A DNA stretch of 64,000 nucleotides from Streptococcus merionis DSM 19192 (GCF_000380085.1 NZ_KB904556.1:91033-155032); one strand, 5' to 3'; shown: positions 45,507 to 54,596, numbered from the stretch's first letter. Numbers and translations: made by a program. Notes: a model not told the origin generated them from the letters alone.

Positions 45507-46148
45507 ATGGAATATGTGTTACAAGTATTACCCAATCTCTTAAAGGGTGCAGGTGTGACCCTGCAAATCTTTGTTTTGGTCTTGGTGTTATCGATTCCAC
45601 TTGGTATCGTTGTGGCTTTTTTGCAGCAGCTCAAATTCAAACCCCTGCAGTGGTTGATTACTGTATATGTCCTTGTTATGCGAGGAACACCCCTCCTTTT
45701 ACAGCTGATATTTATTTACTATGTCCTGCCTAGTGTAGGAGTGACTTTCGATCGATTGCCAGCAGTCATCGTCGCTTTTACCCTCAATTATGCAGCCTAT
45801 TTTTCCGAAATTTTTCGTGGAGGGATTGAAGCAATTCCAAATGGTCAATACGAAGCAGCCAAAGTCTTGAAGATGACACCGTTTCAAACGGTACGCTACA
45901 TTATTCTTCCTCAGGTGGTTAAGATTGTTCTGCCAAGCATTTTCAATGAGATCATTACCTTGGTCAAGGATACTTCTCTGGTTTATGCTCTTGGGGTGGG
46001 AGATTTGCTCCTAGCGAGCCGTACAGCAGCTAACCGTGATGCTAGTCTTGCCCCTATGTTTATCGCAGGGCTCATTTACCTTTTGATGATTGGTGTGGTG
46101 ACTTTGGTGTCTAAGCATGTTGAGAAGCGCTTTGATTATTACAGATAG
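45507..46148 (+). CDS. Polar amino-acid ABC transporter permease
   Basis: A 213-residue HisM/GlnP-type permease with about five membrane segments and the EAA loop (EAAKVLKMTPFQTVRYIILPQ, conserved core EAAKVLKM). GCGAGGAGG precedes the start. It is the first gene of a three-gene importer (permease, ATPase, binding lipoprotein). The substrate is unknown; cystine or another polar amino acid is typical of this subgroup. Confidence 0.88.
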   Translation: MEYVLQVLPNLLKGAGVTLQIFVLVLVLSIPLGIVVAFLQQLKFKPLQWLITVYVLVMRGTPLLLQLIFIYYVLPSVGVTFDRLPAVIVAFTLNYAAYFSEIFRGGIEAIPNGQYEAAKVLKMTPFQTVRYIILPQVVKIVLPSIFNEIITLVKDTSLVYALGVGDLLLASRTAANRDASLAPMFIAGLIYLLMIGVVTLVSKHVEKRFDYYR

Positions 46149-46157
46149 GAGGCCGCT

Positions 46158-46790
46158 ATGCTAGAATTACGTCATATTTCTAAACGCTTTGGAGATAAGC
46201 AGATTTTTGATAATTATAGTTTGACGATTCCAGAAGGTGCTATTGTGGCTATTGTCGGTCAATCTGGTGGTGGAAAGACAACCTTGCTTAGAATGCTGGC
46301 AGGTTTGGAATCCTTTGATTCGGGTGAGTTGATTTATAATGGCGAGCAGCTTCCGATAGAACATTTAGAAGAGCAAAACTTATTAGGATTTGTTTTTCAG
46401 GATTTTCAGCTCTTTCCGCATTTATCCGTCATGGAAAACTTGACCATATCACCGATTAAGGTCATGAAGCTACCAAAGGCTGAAGCTGAGGAAAAAGCAC
46501 AGACTCTTTTACAGACATTGGGACTTTCTCAGCATGCCAGAGCTTATCCTTTTTCACTTTCTGGTGGCCAGAAACAGCGGGTGGCATTAGCACGCGCCAT
46601 GATGATTTCTCCGCAGATGATCGGATTTGATGAACCGACTTCAGCCTTGGATCCTGAATTGCGCCTTGAAGTGGAAAGATTAATTTTAGAAAATAAAGCC
46701 TCAGGGATCACGCAAATCGTTGTCACTCACGACATGGCTTTCGCTGAAAACATTGCGGATCAGATCATCAAGATTGACCCTAAGCATTGA
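46158..46790 (+). CDS. Polar amino-acid ABC transporter ATPase
   Basis: A 210-residue ATPase slightly shorter than the usual 240. Walker A GQSGGGKT (34-41), signature LSGGQKQRVALARA, Walker B MIGFDEPTSALD, switch His in VVTHDMAFAE. It starts 9 bases after the permease stop with AGGAGG. It powers the importer encoded by its neighbours. Confidence 0.9.
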   Translation: MLELRHISKRFGDKQIFDNYSLTIPEGAIVAIVGQSGGGKTTLLRMLAGLESFDSGELIYNGEQLPIEHLEEQNLLGFVFQDFQLFPHLSVMENLTISPIKVMKLPKAEAEEKAQTLLQTLGLSQHARAYPFSLSGGQKQRVALARAMMISPQMIGFDEPTSALDPELRLEVERLILENKASGITQIVVTHDMAFAENIADQIIKIDPKH

Positions 46791-46874
46791 TGATTTGGAG
46801 TTTCCGATTTTAGTCATTTTTAATAATGACAGTCATTTGAGTGATAGGGATTATTAATCAAAAGGAGATAGATG

Positions 46875-47708
46875 ATGAACTTAACAAAGTGGATGAAGCA
46901 AATTTTTGTAATGATAGCTAGCTTGAGTCTGGTTGCTTGTGGCAGTCAGCAGGCTAGAAGAGAGACAGATTCTTGGCTTGAGATTGAAAAGGTTGGCAAA
47001 ATCACTATCGGCTTTGACAATACTTTTGTGCCTATGGGATTTGAAGATAGCACTGGTAAGACTGTCGGCTTTGACATTGAGCTTGCGACAGCTGTCTTTG
47101 AGAAGTATGGCATTGACATCAACTGGCAGCCGATTGATTGGGACTTGAAAGAAACAGAGCTGAATAATGGCAACATTGACTTGATCTGGAATGGCTATAC
47201 AGCGACAGATGCCCGTAGAGAGATTGTAACCTTTACAGATCACTATATGGCGAATAATCAAGTGTTAATCACTAAAAAATCTTCTGGGATTGATAGTGTC
47301 GCAGCTATGGCAGGCAAGGTTCTAGGTGCTCAGGCTGGTTCATCAGGTTATCAGATATTCAATGATGAAGCGCGTGTTTTGAAAGATATAGTTTCAGGAA
47401 ACGATGCGACGCAGTATGCCACCTTTAATGAAGCTCTGATTGATTTGAAAAATGGGCGTATCGACGGGCTCTTGATTGACCGCGTCTATGCCAACTATTA
47501 TCTGGAGCAAGAAGGTATCCTTGATGATTACAATATCATGCTGCCAGATTACACCAGCGAGGCGTTTGCGGTCGGTGCACGTAAGGCGGATGTAACTCTA
47601 GTCAAAAACATTAACAAAGCTTTCAAGGATCTTTATGCCGATGGAACTTTTCAAACCATTTCGGATAAATGGTTCGGTGAAGATGTTGCGGCCGAAGATA
47701 TCAAGTAA
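46875..47708 (+). CDS. Amino-acid-binding lipoprotein of the ABC transporter
   Basis: A 277-residue extracellular substrate-binding protein with a lipoprotein signal (KQIFVMIASLSLVAC; the Cys becomes lipid-modified) and the family-3 solute-binding fold (GKITIGFDNTFVPMGFED, GFDIELA, NGYTATDARREIVTFT). The second of two ATGs (46875) is 7 bases from GGAG; 46872 is only 4. It lies 81 bases after the ATPase gene. A terminator follows. Confidence 0.88.
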   Translation: MNLTKWMKQIFVMIASLSLVACGSQQARRETDSWLEIEKVGKITIGFDNTFVPMGFEDSTGKTVGFDIELATAVFEKYGIDINWQPIDWDLKETELNNGNIDLIWNGYTATDARREIVTFTDHYMANNQVLITKKSSGIDSVAAMAGKVLGAQAGSSGYQIFNDEARVLKDIVSGNDATQYATFNEALIDLKNGRIDGLLIDRVYANYYLEQEGILDDYNIMLPDYTSEAFAVGARKADVTLVKNINKAFKDLYADGTFQTISDKWFGEDVAAEDIK

Positions 47709-47748
47709 GGCTATTGGAAAGAGCAGGACAAGCTCTAAAAACAGTCAA

Positions 47749-47797
47749 ACTGCATGGAAACATCGTTGCGTAAACGTTAGATTCATGCGTTTTTTTA
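47749..47797 (+). terminator. Terminator after the ABC operon, hairpin family B
   Basis: GCATG (47752-47756) and CATGC (47784-47788) enclose TCGTT, GTAAACGTTAG, followed by TTTTTTT. The interior is nearly identical to the reverse complement of the clpC terminator. A small stem AGAGC/GCTCT lies just upstream (47720-47737). Confidence 0.75.
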
Positions 47798-47984
47798 ATT
47801 GTTTGCTGAGAATACGAGTGTTTAAAAATATAAGGAGAACATTAGCTTAGCTATTATTCGTTTCAGACTAAAATGAAGTGAGATTAGGAAAGCTAAACGT
47901 AATCGGATAGGCCTTTTTGAGTCAAAAGTGTACCATTCTTGCTTCAGTCAAATAAAAAGGTTTGTAGCTCTGCAAACAAATTCT

Positions 47985-48013
47985 TTTTCATTTTTCGGAT
48001 TTTCAGCTATAAT
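47985..48013 (+). promoter_or_regulatory. Promoter of the DUF1033 gene
   Basis: TTTTCA (47985-47990), 17 bases, TATAAT (48008-48013). 47798-47984 shows nothing further. Confidence 0.6.
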
Positions 48014-48036
48014 ACTATACAAAGGAAGTATGAGAT

Positions 48037-48393
48037 ATGTATCAAGTGATTAAACTATTCGGTGATGTTGAGCCTTGGTGGTTCTTAGATGGTTGGGAAG
48101 AAAATATTGTTGCTTGTGAGTCCTTCGACTCGTATCCTGAGGCTGTCCAGTTTTATCAGTCTCAGTGGGCTAAGCTAGCGAAGCAATTTCCCCAAAAGGA
48201 AGAAAAGAGCGATCAAATGGTGGCTTTTTGGAATCCGAAGGAGCAGCGCTGGTGTGAAGAGTGTGGAGAAAGTCTCCAACAATTTCATTCCCTTTTTATC
48301 TTGTCTGAATCAGAGACTGTGATTCCTCTTTCTAAGGTTCATCTTGAGCAATCCGCTAAGCGCTCTTCTTGCCGTTTACGAAAGAAAGCTTAG
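48037..48393 (+). CDS. DUF1033-family protein
   Basis: A 118-residue protein with the DUF1033 features (MYQVIKLFGDVEPWWFLDGW at the N-terminus; FWNPKEQRWCEECGE with a CxxC pair). It regularly precedes the competence operon comYA in streptococci, but its function is unknown. AAAGGAAG precedes the start. It has its own promoter and terminator, so it is not part of the SigX-driven unit. Confidence 0.88.
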   Translation: MYQVIKLFGDVEPWWFLDGWEENIVACESFDSYPEAVQFYQSQWAKLAKQFPQKEEKSDQMVAFWNPKEQRWCEECGESLQQFHSLFILSESETVIPLSKVHLEQSAKRSSCRLRKKA

Positions 48394-48413
48394 GAGCTCT
48401 AACAATAAATTGG

Positions 48414-48441
48414 AAAAAGTTGATATTTTATCAGCTTTTTT
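48414..48441 (+). terminator. Terminator of the DUF1033 gene
   Basis: AAAAAGTTGATA, TTT, TATCAGCTTTTTT, running into a T-rich tract that also precedes the cin box. Confidence 0.75.
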
Positions 48442-48450
48442 ATTTTTTTT

Positions 48451-48458
48451 TGCGAATA
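48451..48458 (+). promoter_or_regulatory. cin box (SigX/ComX promoter) of the comY operon
   Basis: TGCGAATA, one base from the consensus TACGAATA, preceded by a T tract typical of competence promoters and 57 bases before comYA. It marks late competence genes switched on by SigX. Confidence 0.8.
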
Positions 48459-48514
48459 AATAGGTAGAGACATATGAACTCTGTAGAAATTAAAATGCTT
48501 GGAAAGGAAATATT

Positions 48515-49456
48515 ATGGTACAAGAACGTGCAAGGCAACTAATTGCAGACGCTGTCAAAGAGCGGATTAGCGATCTTTATTTTTTACCGAAGGATACACA
48601 CTTTGAGCTCTATTTGCGGAAAAATGATGAGCGACGGTTTGAAGGAGAATTTCCCTATGATGAAATGCAGGCGATTGTAGGGCATTTTAAGTTTGTCTCA
48701 GGGATGAATGTTGGAGAGAAGCGTCGCAGTCAGCTGGGTTCCTGTAATTACGATTATGGAGAGGGGACGATTTCTTTGCGCCTATCAACGGTAGGAGATT
48801 ACAAGGGGCACGAAAGTATGGTCATTCGCCTTATTTATGATTTGGATTCAGACTTATCCTTCTGGTTTGAAAGTGTCCGCAAATTAGCTGATGATGTGAA
48901 AGGCAGAGGGCTATACCTTTTTTCGGGTCCAGTTGGGAGTGGCAAAACCTCTCTCATGTACCATCTAGCCCGTCAACGTTTTCAAGGACAGCAAGTCATT
49001 ACGATTGAAGATCCTGTGGAAATCAAACAAGAAGATATGTTGCAGCTTCAGCTCAACGAAACGATCGGCTCGACCTACGATGAATTGATAAAATTATCCC
49101 TGCGTCACAGGCCAGATTTGCTCATCATTGGCGAAATTCGAGACAGTCAGACCGCGCGTGCAGTCATGAGAGCCAGTTTGACAGGTGCAACCGTCTTTTC
49201 TACCATTCACGCCAAATCAATCAGTGGGGTTTATGACCGCTTGATCGAATTGGGCGTCAGCCCCGAAGAGCTCAAAAACAGCCTTCAGGGCATTTATTAT
49301 CAGCGCTTATTAGCAGGAGGAGGTGTGGTAGATTTTGCAAATCAAAACTTTGAGAAGTATCAACCGACCAAGTGGAACCAGCAAATTGATCAGCTTTTTG
49401 CAGCAGGACATCTCTCTGAGCGCCAATGGCAAAGCGAAAAAATTAAAACTGCTTAG
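48515..49456 (+). CDS. comYA: Competence pilus assembly ATPase ComYA (ComGA)
   Basis: A 313-residue secretion ATPase of the GspE family, of the short competence type. Walker A GPVGSGKT (138-145), Asp box ITIEDPVE, and LIIGEIRD followed by STIHAKS. It drives assembly of the transformation pilus at the membrane. GGAAAGGAAA precedes the start. It is the first gene of comYA-H and overlaps comYB. Confidence 0.95.
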   Translation: MVQERARQLIADAVKERISDLYFLPKDTHFELYLRKNDERRFEGEFPYDEMQAIVGHFKFVSGMNVGEKRRSQLGSCNYDYGEGTISLRLSTVGDYKGHESMVIRLIYDLDSDLSFWFESVRKLADDVKGRGLYLFSGPVGSGKTSLMYHLARQRFQGQQVITIEDPVEIKQEDMLQLQLNETIGSTYDELIKLSLRHRPDLLIIGEIRDSQTARAVMRASLTGATVFSTIHAKSISGVYDRLIELGVSPEELKNSLQGIYYQRLLAGGGVVDFANQNFEKYQPTKWNQQIDQLFAAGHLSERQWQSEKIKTA

Positions 49457-50420
49457 GCAGAAGAAAGTCATTGCGCTTTTTAACAATCTTTTCAGCTCAG
49501 GTTTTAATCTGACAGAGATTATTGATTTTCTAAAGCGAAGTCAATTGCTGAGCGATCCGTATACAGATGTTATGCAAGAAGGTCTTGTAGCTGGTCAACC
49601 TTTCTCGGCCATTATGCAAAGGCTGGGCTTTTCAGATCAAGTGGTGACCCAACTCAGTTTGGCCGAACTTCATGGCAATCTTTCTCTATGTTTGGAGAAA
49701 ATAGAGGCGTATCTGAGTCAGGTTCTGGTGGTTCGAAAAAAACTGATTGAGGTGGCCACTTATCCAGTAATCCTCCTAGGATTTTTAGTGTTACTGATGC
49801 TAGGGTTGAAAAATTACCTTTTACCCCAATTGTCCGATGGCAACCTTGCGACGGTGTTGATTGGTCACTTTCCGACAATCTTTTTAGGCAGTTTTGTTTT
49901 ACTGTTAGTCGCAATTCTTGGATTAAAACTTTGGCTAAAACAGACTGCTCATCTACCAGTGGTGCGCTTTTTAGCGAAACTCCCTGGAATTGGTCGCCTA
50001 GTCCGCCTCTATCTGACCGGCTACTATGCTAGAGAATGGGGAAATTTGATTGGTCAGGGACTTGAGATGACCCAAATCTTAAATATCATGGTCCAGCAGC
50101 CGTCCCGATTGTTTGCGGAAATTGGTCAGGACATGCTCAAGAGCCTATCCAATGGTCAGGCTTTTCACGATAAGGTCAAGGACTATTCTTTCTTTGAAAA
50201 GGAGTTGTCTCTCATGATTGAATACGGTGAAGCCAAGTCTAAGTTAGGTCAAGAATTGGACATCTATGCTCAGGATTGCTGGGATCGTTTCTTTACCAAG
50301 GTCAATCAACTTATGCAGCTGATTCAGCCGCTTATCTTTATTTTTGTTGCTTTGATTATTGTGCTCATTTACGCAGCCATGCTCTTACCGATTTATAATA
50401 ATATGGAGGTTCCTATATAA
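49386..50420 (+). CDS. comYB: Competence pilus membrane platform protein ComYB (ComGB)
   Basis: A 344-residue GspF-type polytopic protein with three main hydrophobic regions (about 135-155, 170-195 and the C-terminal 315-340). It forms the inner-membrane platform for pilus assembly. TTG 49386 is proposed: it begins LISFLQQDISLS as in relatives and lies 71 bases inside comYA. The frame is open further upstream and the true start is uncertain. The stop overlaps the comYC ATG by one base. Confidence 0.85.
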   Translation: MISFLQQDISLSANGKAKKLKLLRQKKVIALFNNLFSSGFNLTEIIDFLKRSQLLSDPYTDVMQEGLVAGQPFSAIMQRLGFSDQVVTQLSLAELHGNLSLCLEKIEAYLSQVLVVRKKLIEVATYPVILLGFLVLLMLGLKNYLLPQLSDGNLATVLIGHFPTIFLGSFVLLLVAILGLKLWLKQTAHLPVVRFLAKLPGIGRLVRLYLTGYYAREWGNLIGQGLEMTQILNIMVQQPSRLFAEIGQDMLKSLSNGQAFHDKVKDYSFFEKELSLMIEYGEAKSKLGQELDIYAQDCWDRFFTKVNQLMQLIQPLIFIFVALIIVLIYAAMLLPIYNNMEVPI

Positions 50421-50722
50421 TGAAAAAATTAAAAGAAAAACTATTGAAAGCTACTGTAAAAGGTTTCACACTTGTGGAGATGTTAATTGTCCTTCTAATC
50501 ATCAGTGTTTTGCTCTTACTGTTTGTACCTAATTTGACCAAGCAGAAAGATAGCGTGACTAAGACAGGAAATCAGGCTGTTGTCAAGGTTGTTGAAAGCC
50601 AGAAAGAGCTCTATGCAGTGGCCAATCCTACCGCTGGAGAGCCAAGTGCAGAGACTTTGGCAAATGAAGGGTATATCACGAATGAGCAACTGGAAACCTA
50701 TAACAAACACGTTGGTCAGTAG
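50420..50722 (+). CDS. comYC: Major competence pseudopilin ComYC (ComGC)
   Basis: A 100-residue prepilin: a basic leader of 15 residues, then the type IV prepilin site G15|FTLVEML with Glu20, and a long hydrophobic helix. It is processed by ComC and polymerises into the DNA-uptake pilus. It overlaps comYB by one base (TAATG). Confidence 0.95.
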   Translation: MKKLKEKLLKATVKGFTLVEMLIVLLIISVLLLLFVPNLTKQKDSVTKTGNQAVVKVVESQKELYAVANPTAGEPSAETLANEGYITNEQLETYNKHVGQ

Positions 50723-51128
50723 AGGAATCCAGAGCAGAGTTGGTGGTTTCACGCTCCTTGAGAGCCTCTTGGTGTTAGTCATAACTTCGAGCATGCTCCT
50801 TGTTCTATCCTCTCAGGTTAGACCGGTCTTTTCTCAAATCCGTCAACAACTGTTTTTTCTAGAATTTGAGCATCTCTACCGAGAAACTCAGCAGCTCAGT
50901 CAAGCTCAAGGTCAAAAGCTGACGCTGCAACTCACGACTAATCAGGTGACTAATGGTTATCAAGTGATTAACTTGCCAGAAGATATTATTGGACCAAACC
51001 AATCCATCGTTTTTGAAACTCATGGTGGCAATAACTCTTTGCAAAAATTGAGCTTTCAAACACCATCATCAACAGTTCATTATCAATTGTATTTAGGGAG
51101 TGGTAAATATCAAAAAACAAGTGATTAG
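50682..51128 (+). CDS. comYD: Minor pseudopilin ComYD (ComGD)
   Basis: A 148-residue minor pilin with the processing site GG|FTLLESLLVLVI and a hydrophobic helix. ATG 50682 lies 10 bases after AAGGG and gives a 26-residue leader; TTG 50712 would give a shorter, more typical leader, so the start is uncertain. It overlaps the end of comYC and the start of comYE. Confidence 0.85.
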   Translation: MSNWKPITNTLVSRGIQSRVGGFTLLESLLVLVITSSMLLVLSSQVRPVFSQIRQQLFFLEFEHLYRETQQLSQAQGQKLTLQLTTNQVTNGYQVINLPEDIIGPNQSIVFETHGGNNSLQKLSFQTPSSTVHYQLYLGSGKYQKTSD

Positions 51129-51393
51129 AGGATACATCCTCCTAGAGTCCTTAATAGCAACAGCTCTCTTTGCCATGCTAGTAGGTCTAGTATTGACTGA
51201 AATTTCAGCAAGCCGCAAGCGACAGGAAGCTTATTTGCAACAGGAAGAAGCTTATCAGGTCGCTAAAATGGCTCTGCAAACGGGAGCCAGTCAGCTCAGT
51301 CTTAACAGTCAAGAAATCAGCGTTTCAAAAGCGGAGCACGGCTTAGTCATTAGTCAGAAGGGAGAGACAATTGTTAGCATTACTGAAAACTAG
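51100..51393 (+). CDS. comYE: Minor pseudopilin ComYE (ComGE)
   Basis: A 97-residue minor pilin with the motif RG|YILLESLIATALFAM. GTG 51100 is the first start in frame, but AGGGAG sits almost on it; GTG 51121 is an alternative that would leave too short a leader. It overlaps comYD by 29 bases and comYF by 23 bases. The ComGE role is to prime or cap the pilus with other minor pilins. Confidence 0.82.
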   Translation: MVNIKKQVIRGYILLESLIATALFAMLVGLVLTEISASRKRQEAYLQQEEAYQVAKMALQTGASQLSLNSQEISVSKAEHGLVISQKGETIVSITEN

Positions 51394-51814
51394 GCTCAAA
51401 GCATTTACGTTATTAGAATGCTTGCTGGCCTTGCTGGTGATTTCTAGCAGCCTTCTAGTTTTTGAGGGGCTAAGCCGCCATCTTGCGCAAGACGTTGTCT
51501 ATCAGGCCACCAATCCAACTAAGGATTGGCTGGTCTTTTCAGAACAATTGAGGCAGGAATTGGATCAGAGTCGTTTGGTCAAGGTGGAAAACAACCGCCT
51601 TTATGTCAAAAAAGGGGAGCAGGAGTTAGCCTTTGCCCAGTCTAAAAAGAATGATTTTCGCAAGACTAACTGGTCTGGTCAGGGCTACCAACCTATGATA
51701 CAGAACCTGAAAATGAGTTCGATTTCTGAGTCAGATGGCCTCATTCACATCAAATTAGTTTTTGAATCTGGCCTAGAAAAGGAGTTTGTCCATGCCATGG
51801 AAAAGGAACGTTAA
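51371..51814 (+). CDS. comYF: Minor pseudopilin ComYF (ComGF)
   Basis: A 147-residue protein with prepilin-like A|FTLLECLLALLV near residue 11. The position before the hydrophobic stretch is Ala, not Gly, as is often seen in ComGF. TTG 51371 follows GGGAG at good spacing. It overlaps comYE and comYG. Confidence 0.85.
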   Translation: MLALLKTRLKAFTLLECLLALLVISSSLLVFEGLSRHLAQDVVYQATNPTKDWLVFSEQLRQELDQSRLVKVENNRLYVKKGEQELAFAQSKKNDFRKTNWSGQGYQPMIQNLKMSSISESDGLIHIKLVFESGLEKEFVHAMEKER

Positions 51815-52319
51815 GGCAGGTCTCATGCTCTATGCCTTACTTATGTTAACCCTGTTCAGCCTCTTATTACAATTTTACCTCAACCGTCAGGTGACTCTCG
51901 CTCAGACGAATCAAGCCAATGCTCATTCTCTGACAGCCTACGCGATGGCTCAGTGGACTAGGGACAAGGTGACTAAGGGTTTGGAAAAAGAAAGAACTGA
52001 GAAGATGGCAGAAAACCCAAAAGAGGTTGCAAAAGAAAGTGAACAAGAGAATGAAGGCCAAATAGAAAACGAAGAGCTTATCAATTCTACCGATCAAAAA
52101 GACAGTCAGCCTACTGAATCAAGAAATGATACGAATTCGCCCAATCATGAAACTGTAGATAAACAGCCGTCTAAAAACAAGGCATCCGAAGGACAGATTA
52201 CTTTTGATAAAGGCATTGCTAACTATCATATGAAAAAAGCTCAGCTGAATGTTACCGTCTGGCTAAGCGGTGGTCAAGAGTTCTCGTATACCTTTCCTAT
52301 CAATGGCGAAAAGCCTTGA
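51792..52319 (+). CDS. comYG: Competence protein ComYG (ComGG) with a long charged insert
   Basis: A 175-residue protein: a short basic N-terminus, one hydrophobic segment (AGLMLYALLMLTLFSLLLQF), a coiled segment, then about 75 residues of low-complexity sequence rich in Glu, Lys, Asn and Ser (about 70-140), and a C-terminal beta-rich end. ATG 51792 lies 7 bases after AGGAG. Position and N-terminus identify ComGG. The insert looks longer than in the relatives I recall. Confidence 0.8.
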   Translation: MPWKRNVKAGLMLYALLMLTLFSLLLQFYLNRQVTLAQTNQANAHSLTAYAMAQWTRDKVTKGLEKERTEKMAENPKEVAKESEQENEGQIENEELINSTDQKDSQPTESRNDTNSPNHETVDKQPSKNKASEGQITFDKGIANYHMKKAQLNVTVWLSGGQEFSYTFPINGEKP

Positions 52320-52338
52320 TTTTTGGTATGATGGGACT

Positions 52339-53292
52339 ATGAATTTTGAAAAAATCGAAGCAGCTTATGAGCTGATGTTAGAAAATATCCAGTTGCTCCA
52401 AAACCAGCTGACAACTAATATCTACGATGCCATGATTGAACAGAATATGGCCTATATCAATAGTGAACGTACGGACAAAACCATTCTCAAAAACAATGCT
52501 AACCTGAAAAAGATGGCTTTATCCAAGGAAGAATGGCGCCGTGTCTACCAATTTCTCTTTATCAAAGCTAACCAGACCGAACCTTTGCAGTACAATCATC
52601 AGTTTACTCCAGATAGCATTGGTTTTATCTTATCTTTTATCATGGATAGTTTGCTGAGTGAGGAACAGCTCGAAATCTTAGAAATCGGCTCAGGAACGGG
52701 AAATCTAGCGAATACCCTTTTGAACAATAGCCAGAAAAAGCTGGATTACCTAGGAATTGAGCTGGATGATCTTTTGATTGACCTTTCTGCCAGTATGGCT
52801 GAGGTCATGGGTGCAGATCTTCACTTTGTCCAAGGAGATGCAGTGCGACCTCAGTTGCTCAAGCCGTCGGATGTGATTTTCTCAGATTTGCCTGTAGGCT
52901 ATTATCCAGATGATCGCATTGCTAGTCGTTTTAGCTTGGCTGCCAAGGAAGGTCACACCTATGCCCATCATCTGTTGATGGCTCAATCCATTAAGTATCT
53001 CAAATCTGGTGGCTATGCCATTTTCCTTGCACCCAATAATCTTTTAACCAGCGCCCAGAGCTCTCTTTTAAAACATTGGCTTAAAGCTGAAGCCCAGCTA
53101 ATCGCTATGGTGAGTTTACCAGAGACACTTTTTGGAAAAAAAGAGTTGGCTAAATCCATCTTTGTTTTCCAAAAGCAGGATGAAGAGAAGCAAGAAGCCT
53201 TTGTCTATCCTCTGAAAAGCTTACAAGATCCGGAGATTTTACGGCATTTTAGCCAGAGTTTTAAAAAATGGGCGTCTGAGAATGCAAAATAG
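52339..53292 (+). CDS. comYH: SAM-dependent methyltransferase-like protein ComYH
   Basis: A 317-residue protein with SAM-binding motif EIGSGTGN (115-122), acidic motif (GIELDDL) and FSDLPVGYYP near 190 in the place of the NPPY motif of N6-adenine methylases. It is the last gene of the comY operon. In S. mutans the homologue is needed for full transformation; its methylation target is unknown. ATG 52339 overlaps no other gene and lies 19 bases after comYG. Confidence 0.88.
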   Translation: MNFEKIEAAYELMLENIQLLQNQLTTNIYDAMIEQNMAYINSERTDKTILKNNANLKKMALSKEEWRRVYQFLFIKANQTEPLQYNHQFTPDSIGFILSFIMDSLLSEEQLEILEIGSGTGNLANTLLNNSQKKLDYLGIELDDLLIDLSASMAEVMGADLHFVQGDAVRPQLLKPSDVIFSDLPVGYYPDDRIASRFSLAAKEGHTYAHHLLMAQSIKYLKSGGYAIFLAPNNLLTSAQSSLLKHWLKAEAQLIAMVSLPETLFGKKELAKSIFVFQKQDEEKQEAFVYPLKSLQDPEILRHFSQSFKKWASENAK

Positions 53293-53301
53293 TCTAAAAT
53301 C

Positions 53302-53326
53302 TGATATAATGGTGGAAACGCTTTGG
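53302..53326 (+). promoter_or_regulatory. Promoter and possible cre site of ackA
   Basis: Extended -10 TGATATAAT (53302-53310). TGGAAACGCTTTGG (53313-53326) resembles a cre site in its core (AAACGCTTT) but misses the end positions. ackA is a known CcpA target in related bacteria. Confidence 0.5.
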
Positions 53327-53348
53327 ATTAAAAGGGGAATAAACATCT

Positions 53349-54539
53349 ATGTCAAAAACAATTGCAATTAACGCTGGCTCGTCAAGTTTAAAATGGCAGC
53401 TTTACCAAATGCCTGAAGAAACTGTACTTGCTAAGGGGATTGTAGAACGTATTGGATTGGATGACGCTGTTTCTACTGTTAAATTTGATGGTCGCTCAGA
53501 GTCACAAACCTTGCCAATCAAGGATCATATTGTTGCTGTAAAGCTTTTGCTAGAAGATTTAAAACGCTTTGCAATCATTTCTGATTTTGCAGAAATCACT
53601 GGTGTTGGTCACCGTGTGGTTGCTGGTGGTGAGATCTTCAAATCATCTGTTCTTATTGATGATGAGGCTTTGCGTCAGATTGAAGAACTCTCTAGCTTAG
53701 CTCCCCTTCACAATCCTGCTAATGCAGCAGGTATTCGTGCCTTTAAAGAAATCTTGCCAGATATCACCAGTGTTGCTGTGTTTGACACTGCCTTTCATAC
53801 AACGATGCCTGAGGTAGCTTACCGTTACCCAATGGCGGACAAATACTATACGGATTACCAAGTGCGCAAGTACGGTGCACACGGAACGAGTCACTATTAT
53901 GTGTCCCAACAAGCTGCCGAAATGCTTGGCAAGCCACTTGAGGAGCTCAAATTAATCACCGCTCATATCGGTAATGGTGTTTCCTTGACCGCTATCAATG
54001 GCGGTAAATCTGTGGATACATCCATGGGCTTCACGCCACTGGCTGGACCGATGATGGGAACTCGAACAGGGGATATTGACCCAGCTATCATCCCTTACCT
54101 TGTGGAAAATGTACCAGAATTGGAAAATGCTGCGGATGTTGTTAATGTCTTGAACAAAGAGTCTGGTATCTTAGGTGTATCTGGCTTGACCAACGATATG
54201 CGCGACCTTGAAGCTGCAATGGCAGAGGGGGATGAGAAAGCTCAGCTAGCCTTTGATATGTTTGCAGATCGCCTCAAGAAATTTATCGGTCAGTACATGG
54301 CTGTTCTAAATGGTGCAGATGCTTTGGTCTTCACAGCAGGTATTGGCGAGAATGATACTTTGTTGCGTGAGAAAATCGTCAGCGAGCTATCTTGGTTCGG
54401 TATGGATATTGATCCAGCTAAAAATGTCTTTGGCAACAGCGGTGTTATCTCAACAGATGCTGCTAAAGTTAAGGTTCTCGTTGTTCCAACAGATGAAGAA
54501 TTGGTGATTGCGCGTGATGTCGAAGCGCTTAAAGCCTAG
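53349..54539 (+). CDS. ackA: Acetate kinase
   Basis: A 396-residue enzyme making ATP from acetyl phosphate. N-terminal [21 protein letters not shown], the signature [17 protein letters not shown] with phosphate-binding residues and the C-terminal [10 protein letters not shown]. It lies directly after the comY operon, as in other streptococci, with its own promoter. AGGGGAA precedes the start. Confidence 0.97.
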   Translation: MSKTIAINAGSSSLKWQLYQMPEETVLAKGIVERIGLDDAVSTVKFDGRSESQTLPIKDHIVAVKLLLEDLKRFAIISDFAEITGVGHRVVAGGEIFKSSVLIDDEALRQIEELSSLAPLHNPANAAGIRAFKEILPDITSVAVFDTAFHTTMPEVAYRYPMADKYYTDYQVRKYGAHGTSHYYVSQQAAEMLGKPLEELKLITAHIGNGVSLTAINGGKSVDTSMGFTPLAGPMMGTRTGDIDPAIIPYLVENVPELENAADVVNVLNKESGILGVSGLTNDMRDLEAAMAEGDEKAQLAFDMFADRLKKFIGQYMAVLNGADALVFTAGIGENDTLLREKIVSELSWFGMDIDPAKNVFGNSGVISTDAAKVKVLVVPTDEELVIARDVEALKA

Positions 54540-54596
54540 AACCTGTATTTAAAAGTTGAAGCTGTTGGAATAAAAAGAGTTTCATATTAAAAAAAT

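Noticed and set aside
47635..47850. Plus-strand frame across the end of the binding-protein gene
   Set aside because: Overlaps the lipoprotein gene and runs through a terminator; not a gene.
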